Below are positions 58,071 through 64,000 of a DNA stretch of 64,000 bases, one piece after another. This DNA comes from Bradyrhizobium canariense (GTDB taxonomy: Bacteria; Pseudomonadota; Alphaproteobacteria; Rhizobiales; Xanthobacteraceae). The stretch spans positions 62,001 to 126,000 of the forward strand of contig NZ_VSST01000020.1 of assembly GCF_019402665.1 (NCBI RefSeq), in the 5' to 3' direction. Made by a program: the position numbers and the translations under genes. The notes beneath the pieces are model-generated. The model was given only the letters and a program-made list of their open reading frames with translations, was not told the origin of the DNA and ran no database searches. The stretch's first letter is position 1. The number at the start of each line of letters is the position of its first letter.

Positions 58071-59468
58071 CTACATATGGATGGCCCGCTTGCCGACTGC
58101 AAGCGCGGCTTCCTTGATGGCCTCGGAGCGGGTCGGGTGCGCGTGGCAGGTGCGCGCGAGATCCTCCGCGCTGCCGCCAAACTCCATGAGAACGGCCGCC
58201 TCATGGATCATTTCGCCGGCCTCAATGCCGATAATGTGCACGCCGAGCACGCGATCGGTCTTCGCATCTGCGAGAATCTTCACAAAGCCGTCGGTGGTCT
58301 GGTTGACCTTGGAGCGGCCGTTGGCGGTAAAGGGAAACTTTCCGACCGTATAAGCCACGCCCGCCTGCTTCAGCTCCTCCTCGGTCTTGCCGACGGAGGA
58401 TACTTCCGGCGTGGTATACACGACGCCTGGGATAACATCGTAGTTCACGTGGCCGGCCTGCCCCGCGATGATCTCGGCAACCGCGACGCCTTCATCCTCG
58501 GCCTTGTGCGCGAGCATCGGGCCCGCGACGACGTCGCCGATGGCATAGACGCCCTTCACGCTGGTGGCGAAGTGCGGATCGATCTGCACGCGGCCGCGAT
58601 TGTCGAGCGCAACGCCGGCTTCCTTCAAGCCCAGCCCATCCGTGTACGGCACACGGCCGATACAGACGAGAACGACATCGGCTTCCAGCGTCTCGGCAGC
58701 GCCGCCGGCGGCGGGCTCGACCGTCGCCTTCAGCGCCTTGCCGGAGGTGTCCACGCCCGTGACCTTGGCACCCAGCTTGAACGCAAAGCCCTGCTTCTCC
58801 AGGATGCGCTGGAATTGCTTGGCGATCTCCCCGTCCATGCCGGGCAGGATGCGGTCGAGGAATTCGACGACGACGACTTCGGCGCCGAGACGCTTCCACA
58901 CTGAGCCGAGCTCGAGGCCGATCACGCCGGCGCCGACGATCAAGAGCTTGCCGGGGACCTTGTCCAGCGACAGCGCGCCGGTCGACGACACGATGCGCGT
59001 CTCGTCGATCTCGATGCCCTTCAGACGCGCGATGTCCGAGCCGGTGGCGATCACGATGCTCTTGGTCTCGATCACTTGCGACTTGCCGTCGGCGGAGATC
59101 TCGACCTTGCCGGTGCCGAGAATCTTGCCGGCGCCCTTGAGCACGTCGATCTTGTTCTTCTTCATCAGGAACTCGACGCCCTTGACGTTGCCGTCGATGC
59201 CCTGCTGCTTGAAGTTCATCATCGCAGGCAAATCGAGCTTCGGCGCGGAAACGCTGACGCCCATCTTGGCGAAGGAGTGTCCGGCCTCCTCGAACATTTC
59301 GGAGGCGTGCAACAGCGCCTTCGACGGCATGCAGCCCACATTGAGGCAGGTGCCGCCGAGCGTCGCGTTCTTTTCCACCACGGCGACTTTCATGCCGAGC
59401 TGCGCTGCACGCACCGCGCAGACATAACCGCCCGGTCCGGTGCCGATGACGACGAGATCGTATGCCAT
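58071..59468 (-). CDS. lpd: Dihydrolipoyl dehydrogenase (E3)
   Basis: This 465-aa protein reoxidises the lipoyl groups of the 2-oxoglutarate dehydrogenase complex. It has the FAD motif [20 protein letters not shown], redox-active cysteines in [23 protein letters not shown]-binding [16 protein letters not shown] and the catalytic C-terminal [10 protein letters not shown]. It follows odhB with an SDR gene in between, all on the reverse strand, so it serves the TCA-cycle complex encoded here. Confidence 0.96.
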   Translation of the reverse strand: MAYDLVVIGTGPGGYVCAVRAAQLGMKVAVVEKNATLGGTCLNVGCMPSKALLHASEMFEEAGHSFAKMGVSVSAPKLDLPAMMNFKQQGIDGNVKGVEFLMKKNKIDVLKGAGKILGTGKVEISADGKSQVIETKSIVIATGSDIARLKGIEIDETRIVSSTGALSLDKVPGKLLIVGAGVIGLELGSVWKRLGAEVVVVEFLDRILPGMDGEIAKQFQRILEKQGFAFKLGAKVTGVDTSGKALKATVEPAAGGAAETLEADVVLVCIGRVPYTDGLGLKEAGVALDNRGRVQIDPHFATSVKGVYAIGDVVAGPMLAHKAEDEGVAVAEIIAGQAGHVNYDVIPGVVYTTPEVSSVGKTEEELKQAGVAYTVGKFPFTANGRSKVNQTTDGFVKILADAKTDRVLGVHIIGIEAGEMIHEAAVLMEFGGSAEDLARTCHAHPTRSEAIKEAALAVGKRAIHM

Positions 59469-59524
59469 GAGAGAAAGTCCCGTAAGTTTAGCGTTGAGGG
59501 ATGTGTCAGCGTCCGCGCGGCGCG

Positions 59525-60286
59525 TCAGCGTCCGCCGGACACATCGAGAATGGCTGAGGTGACGTAGGAGGCCTCGTCCGACATCAGCCAGACGATGGCA
59601 TTGGCGACTTCATCGGCAGTACCGACGCGCTTCATAGGCACCATATGGGCCAGACGATGGGCGCGGTCGGGCTCACCGCCGGCAGCGTGGATTTCGGTGT
59701 CGATCAGGCCGGGCCGGATGCCCGCGACACGAATGCCCTCGCCGGCAACCTCATGGCCGAGGCCGACGGTGAAGGAATCGATCGCGCCCTTGGACGCGGC
59801 ATAGTCGACATAGGTGTTCGGCGCGCCGAGCTTGGCAGCAACCGACGACAGATTGACGATGACGCCGCCCTGGCCGCCGTGCCTGGTCGACATCCGCTTC
59901 ACTGCTTCGCGCGCGCAGAGGATGGAGCCGGTGACGTTGACCGCCATCACGCGCTGGATGCGCTCGGCCGACATCTCGTCGACGCGCACGCCGCTGGTCC
60001 CGACAATGCCGCCATTGTTGACGAGCGCGCCGAGCGTGCCGAACGCGTCCGCGGCCTTGAACAGCGCCAGGATATCGCTTTCCTCGGCGACGTCGCATTT
60101 CACCGCGATGGCCTTGCCGTTGCTGGCCGCGATCTCGGCGACCACCTCGTCGGCGGCGGTCTTGTTGCTGGCATAGCCGACCACGACGCGAAAGCCGCGC
60201 GCGGCCGCCGCAATCGCGGTCGCCCGCCCGATGCCGCGGCTGCCGCCGGTGATGACAACGACTTTATCCGTCACGCGCGTCTCCAT
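59525..60286 (-). CDS. Short-chain dehydrogenase/reductase
   Basis: This 253-aa NAD(P)-dependent oxidoreductase has [25 protein letters not shown], a catalytic serine in [25 protein letters not shown] and the terminal [18 protein letters not shown]. The [10 protein letters not shown] segment suggests NADP preference. It is inserted between odhB and lpd (about 50 bp from each). The substrate is unknown. The motif set is close to glucose or 3-oxoacyl dehydrogenase-like SDRs. Confidence 0.88.
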   Translation of the reverse strand: METRVTDKVVVITGGSRGIGRATAIAAAARGFRVVVGYASNKTAADEVVAEIAASNGKAIAVKCDVAEESDILALFKAADAFGTLGALVNNGGIVGTSGVRVDEMSAERIQRVMAVNVTGSILCAREAVKRMSTRHGGQGGVIVNLSSVAAKLGAPNTYVDYAASKGAIDSFTVGLGHEVAGEGIRVAGIRPGLIDTEIHAAGGEPDRAHRLAHMVPMKRVGTADEVANAIVWLMSDEASYVTSAILDVSGGR

Positions 60287-60338
60287 GGTTCGACACGCGC
60301 CGTCGCGTAAGGCGACGGCGCTCGCAGAGCATCAGCGA

Positions 60339-61583
60339 TCAGAGATCGAGCACCAGGCGCGCCGGATCTTCCAGGCTCTCCTTGACGCGAACAAGGAAGG
60401 TCACGGCTTCCTTGCCGTCGATGACGCGGTGATCGTAGGACAGCGCCAGATACATCATCGGGCGGACCTCGATCTTGCCGCCGACGACCATCGGCCGCTC
60501 CTGGATCTTGTGCATGCCGAGAATGCCGGACTGCGGCGCGTTCAGGATCGGGGTCGACATCAGCGAGCCGTAGATGCCGCCGTTCGTGATGGTGAAGGTG
60601 CCGCCCTGCATCTCGTCGATCTTGAGCTGGCCGTCGCGGGCACGGCGGCCGAAATCGGCGATGCCCTTCTCGATCTCCGCGATCGACTTGTTGTCGCAGT
60701 CGCGCACCACGGGCACGACGAGGCCCTTGTCGGTGCCGACGGCGACGCCGATGTGGTAGTAGTTCTTGTAGATCAGGTCGGTGCCGTCGATCTCGGCGTT
60801 GACGGCCGGGATGTCCTTCAGCCCCTGCACGACGGCCTTGGTGAAGAAGCCCATGAAGCCGAGCTTCGAGCCGTGCTTCTTCTCGAACGCATCCTTGTAG
60901 TGCGCACGCAGCGCCATGACGTTGGTCATGTCGACCTCGTTGAAGGTCGTGAGCATGGCGGCGGTGTTCTGCACGTCCTTGAGGCGGCGCGCGATGGTCT
61001 GGCGCAGCCGGGTCATCTTGACGCGCTCTTCGCGGGCTGCGTCGTCGGCCGGCGAGGGTGCGCGAACCTGGACCGCTGCGGCCGGCTGGTTGACCGGGGT
61101 CGGCGCCGAGGCCGCACGCTCGATCGCGGCGAGCATGTCGCCCTTGGTGACCCGGCCGTCCTTGCCGGAGCCGGGAACGGTCGAGGCGTCGATGCCGGTC
61201 TCGGCCGAGAGCTTTCGCACGGAGGGCGCGAGCGGCGAGTCGGCCGGCGGTGCTTTCGACGCGGCCGGGGCGGCGGCTGGAGCCGCCGCGGCGGGAGCAG
61301 GCGCGGGCGCGGCAGCCGGCTTGGCGGGCGTCTTTGCGACGCCGGCCGTGCCCTCGGTGATCTGCCCGAGCAGCGCACCGACCGCAACGGTCGTGCCATC
61401 TGCGGCGATGATCTCGCTCAGCGTGCCCGCGGACGGCGCCGGGACTTCGATGGTGACCTTGTCGGTCTCGAGCTCCACCAAGGGCTCGTCGACGGCGACG
61501 GGATCGCCGGCCTTCTTGAACCAGCGGCCGATGGTGGCCTCGGTGACGGATTCGCCGAGGGTCGGCACACGAATTTCAGTCAT
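60339..61583 (-). CDS. odhB: Dihydrolipoyllysine succinyltransferase (E2 of 2-oxoglutarate dehydrogenase)
   Basis: This 414-aa protein has a lipoyl domain with [19 protein letters not shown] (lipoylated Lys in DKV), an Ala/Pro-rich linker (about 80-120) and an E3-binding domain [32 protein letters not shown]. The catalytic domain ends [24 protein letters not shown] (His and Asp of the active site). It starts 183 bp downstream of the sucA stop. Confidence 0.96.
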   Translation of the reverse strand: MTEIRVPTLGESVTEATIGRWFKKAGDPVAVDEPLVELETDKVTIEVPAPSAGTLSEIIAADGTTVAVGALLGQITEGTAGVAKTPAKPAAAPAPAPAAAAPAAAPAASKAPPADSPLAPSVRKLSAETGIDASTVPGSGKDGRVTKGDMLAAIERAASAPTPVNQPAAAVQVRAPSPADDAAREERVKMTRLRQTIARRLKDVQNTAAMLTTFNEVDMTNVMALRAHYKDAFEKKHGSKLGFMGFFTKAVVQGLKDIPAVNAEIDGTDLIYKNYYHIGVAVGTDKGLVVPVVRDCDNKSIAEIEKGIADFGRRARDGQLKIDEMQGGTFTITNGGIYGSLMSTPILNAPQSGILGMHKIQERPMVVGGKIEVRPMMYLALSYDHRVIDGKEAVTFLVRVKESLEDPARLVLDL

Positions 61584-61765
61584 GGTCTTTTCCTTAAGGA
61601 GATCGCCAATGCGGTCGGGAATTTTCAGGTGTCATCGGCCGGCGAAAAGCAGGCCATCCAGCAAGCCGAAACGTTCGCATTCACCACGGACGCCACGGTT
61701 TGCCGGATGCCCCGCTCCAGTGCGCCATGGCACACAAGGCGGGGCATGACGCAGCTCGAAAAAGT

Positions 61766-64000
61766 TCAGCTCAATGCTTCGTCCAGGAACGCCTTCAGCT
61801 GCGCCTGATGCTTCGACATCAGACCCGTGGCGGTCGCAGCGGAGGCGGCGCGACCGACATAACGCGGACGCCGGCTCGCACCGTTCACCTGGTTCAGCAC
61901 CCATTCCAGATAGGGCTCGATGAAGTGCCAGGCACCCATGTTGCGGGGCTCTTCTTGGCACCACACGACTTCGGCCTTCTTGAAGCGCGACAGCTCGGCC
62001 ACCAGCGCCTTCAGCGGCACCGGATAGAGCTGCTCGACGCGCATCAGGTAGATGTCGTCCATGCCACGCTTCTCGCGCTCCTCGTAGAGGTCGTAATAGA
62101 CCTTGCCCGAGCAGAGCACGATGCGGCGGATCTTCTCGTCGGGCACGAGCTTGACCGCTTCGCCCGGCAGCATCTGGGCGTCGTCATACAGGATGCGGTG
62201 GAAGGTCGTTCCCTTCGCGAGCTCCTCGAGGCGCGACACGGCCCGCTTGTGACGCAGCAGCGACTTCGGCGTCATCACGATCAGCGGCTTGCGGATTTCG
62301 CGATGGAGCTGGCGGCGCAGCACGTGGAAGTAGTTCGCCGGAGTGGTCGGATAGACCACCTGCATGTTGTCTTCCGCGCACATCTGGAGATAACGCTCCA
62401 GACGCGCCGAGGAATGCTCCGGTCCCTGGCCCTCATAGCCGTGCGGCAGGAGGCAGACGAGGCCGGACATGCGCAGCCATTTGCGCTCACCCGAGGAGAT
62501 GAACTGGTCGAACACGACCTGCGCGCCGTTGGCGAAGTCGCCGAACTGCGCTTCCCACAGGGTCAACGTGTTCGGCTCGGCGAGCGAATAGCCGTATTCG
62601 AAGCCGAGCACGGCTTCTTCCGACAGCAGCGAGTTGATGACCTCGTAATGGCCCTGCTCGTGACCGAGATGGTTGAACGGCGTGTAGCGGCTCTCGTCTT
62701 CCTGGTCGATCAGGACCGAGTGGCGCTGCGAGAAGGTGCCGCGCTCCGAATCCTGTCCGGACAGGCGGACATGGTGGTTCTCGTTGAGCAGCGTGCAGAA
62801 CGCCAGCGCCTCGCCGGTCGCCCAGTCGATGCCCGTGCCGCCGTCGATCGCCTTGGCGCGGTTTTCGAGGAAACGCTGGATGGTGCGGTGGACGCGGAAA
62901 CCGTCCGGCACCTTGGTAATCTTGCGACCGATGTCCTTCAGTGCGGCGATGTCGACGCCGGTAACGCCACGCCGCGCGTCTTCTTCCTGATCCGCGATCT
63001 TGAAGCCGGCCCATTTGCCGTCGAGCCAGTCGGCCTTGTTGGGCTTGTAGCCGGAGCCGGCTTCGAGCTCGGCATCGAGCCGCGCGCGCCAGTCGGCCTT
63101 GGCCTTCTCGACCTCGCCCTCGGTCAGCACGCCTTCGCTGATGAGGCGGCGGGCGTAGAGCTCGAGCGTCGACGGATGGGCCGCGATCTTCTTGTACATC
63201 ACCGGCTGGGTGAAAGCCGGCTCGTCGCCCTCGTTATGGCCATGCCTGCGGTAACAGAACATGTCGATGACGACGGGCTTGTGGAATTTCTGCCGGAACT
63301 CGGTCGCGACCTTGGCCGCGAACACGACGGCTTCCGGATCGTCGCCGTTAACGTGGAAGATCGGCGCGTCGATCATCTTCGCCACATCCGACGGATACGG
63401 CGACGAACGGGAATAACGCGGATAAGTGGTGAAGCCGATCTGGTTGTTGACGATGAAGTGCACTGAGCCGCCGGTGCGGTAGCCCTTCAGGTCCGACAGG
63501 CCGAAGCATTCCGCGACCACGCCCTGGCCGGCAAACGCGGCGTCGCCATGCATCAGCAGCGGCATCACCGAGATGCGCATATCCGGCGGATCGCCGTGCT
63601 GATCCTGCTTGGCGCGGACTTTTCCGAGCACCACGGGATCGACGATCTCGAGATGCGAGGGGTTGGCGGTCAGCGACAGATGGATGCGGTTGCCGTCGAA
63701 CTCGCGATCCGAGGACGCGCCGAGGTGATATTTGACGTCGCCCGAGCCTTCGACCGCATCAGGATTGGCCGAACCGCCCTTGAACTCGTGGAACAGCGCG
63801 CGGTGCGGCTTGCCCATCACCTGGGTCAGCACGTTGAGGCGGCCGCGATGCGGCATGCCCAGCACGACTTCTTTCACGCCGAGATTGCCGCCACGCTTGA
63901 TGATCTGCTCGAGCGCGGGAATCAGCGATTCGGCACCGTCCAGGCCGAAGCGCTTGGTGCCGGTGAACTTGGTGTCGCAGAACTTCTCGAAGCCTTCGGC
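61766..64000 (-). CDS. sucA: 2-oxoglutarate dehydrogenase E1 component, C-terminal part (cut by window edge)
   Basis: The reverse-strand frame is open to the right edge, giving about 744 C-terminal residues of an enzyme usually near 985. Thiamine-diphosphate enzyme features include VVLGMPHRGRLNVL, GSGDVKYHLG, GDAAFAGQGVVAE, CYRRHGHNEGDEPAFTQP, the Pyr-domain segment FNHLGHEQGHYEVINSLLSEEAVLGFEYGYSL and the end RYVGRAASAATATGLMSKHQAQLKAFL. It oxidatively decarboxylates 2-oxoglutarate in the TCA cycle. It is followed by odhB, an SDR gene and lpd. Confidence 0.96.
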   Translation of the reverse strand, partial: AEGFEKFCDTKFTGTKRFGLDGAESLIPALEQIIKRGGNLGVKEVVLGMPHRGRLNVLTQVMGKPHRALFHEFKGGSANPDAVEGSGDVKYHLGASSDREFDGNRIHLSLTANPSHLEIVDPVVLGKVRAKQDQHGDPPDMRISVMPLLMHGDAAFAGQGVVAECFGLSDLKGYRTGGSVHFIVNNQIGFTTYPRYSRSSPYPSDVAKMIDAPIFHVNGDDPEAVVFAAKVATEFRQKFHKPVVIDMFCYRRHGHNEGDEPAFTQPVMYKKIAAHPSTLELYARRLISEGVLTEGEVEKAKADWRARLDAELEAGSGYKPNKADWLDGKWAGFKIADQEEDARRGVTGVDIAALKDIGRKITKVPDGFRVHRTIQRFLENRAKAIDGGTGIDWATGEALAFCTLLNENHHVRLSGQDSERGTFSQRHSVLIDQEDESRYTPFNHLGHEQGHYEVINSLLSEEAVLGFEYGYSLAEPNTLTLWEAQFGDFANGAQVVFDQFISSGERKWLRMSGLVCLLPHGYEGQGPEHSSARLERYLQMCAEDNMQVVYPTTPANYFHVLRRQLHREIRKPLIVMTPKSLLRHKRAVSRLEELAKGTTFHRILYDDAQMLPGEAVKLVPDEKIRRIVLCSGKVYYDLYEEREKRGMDDIYLMRVEQLYPVPLKALVAELSRFKKAEVVWCQEEPRNMGAWHFIEPYLEWVLNQVNGASRRPRYVGRAASAATATGLMSKHQAQLKAFLDEALS

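Overview
The window is high-GC alphaproteobacterial DNA. It most resembles Bradyrhizobium or a close relative. The reasons are the gene order rplU-rpmA-obgE-proB-proA-nadD-rsfS-rlmH, a stand-alone atpHAGDC (F1 only) operon, a sucA-odhB-lpd cluster, a TTAA-N7-TTAA CtrA-type box, and several interspersed palindromic repeats of the kind common in Bradyrhizobium intergenic DNA. The assignment comes from gene content and order only.

Layout. (1) 1-6450: a benzoate/catechol catabolic cluster. A LysR regulator, cut by the window edge, is divergent from catB-catC-catA-benA-benB-benC-benD. BenABC and BenD convert benzoate to catechol, CatA opens the ring, and CatB and CatC carry muconate to the enol-lactone stage. 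A BenM/CatM-type ATAC-N7-GTAT operator lies between regulator and operon. (2) 6451-8470: a decayed junction with a near-perfect 46-nt palindrome, a 5'-truncated folD and a frameshifted DUF900 alpha/beta-hydrolase remnant. (3) 8471-25506: an integrated mobilizable element. It has a MobF (TrwC-type) relaxase, a TrwA-like ribbon-helix-helix protein, a repeat-rich candidate oriT, a divergent operon resembling R388 stbABC, a VirD4-type coupling protein, an ArdC-like antirestriction protein, a dead IS transposase, a set of unfamiliar genes and a tyrosine recombinase. The recombinase gene faces away from tRNA-Ser(CGA), whose 3' end is the likely attachment site. No type IV secretion genes are in the window, so it looks mobilizable rather than self-transmissible. 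(4) 25877-64000: core chromosome.

The most interesting locus is 18.2-23.7 kb. A small helical protein (86 aa), an 844-aa GHKL (Hsp90/MutL/MORC-like) ATPase and a convergent, 3'-overlapping SPPY-type DNA methyltransferase sit beside the integrase with unknown ORFs and palindromic operator-like sites. I infer a candidate restriction/defence system carried as cargo. No recognised nuclease is present, and its function cannot be settled from sequence alone.

Core region: ROK-type protein, rplU, rpmA, GNAT, EamA transporter, MaoC-like protein, obgE, a sulfatase/Bug-protein pair next to two copies of one interspersed repeat, proB, proA, nadD, rsfS, rlmH, an envC-like gene with ctpA, a YibQ-like deacetylase, tandem RppH paralogues, an adenylate cyclase-DUF4189 fusion, atpCDGAH (reverse strand), rlpA, priA, xerC, two membrane-protein genes, and finally lpd, an SDR gene, odhB and the 3' part of sucA running off the right edge.
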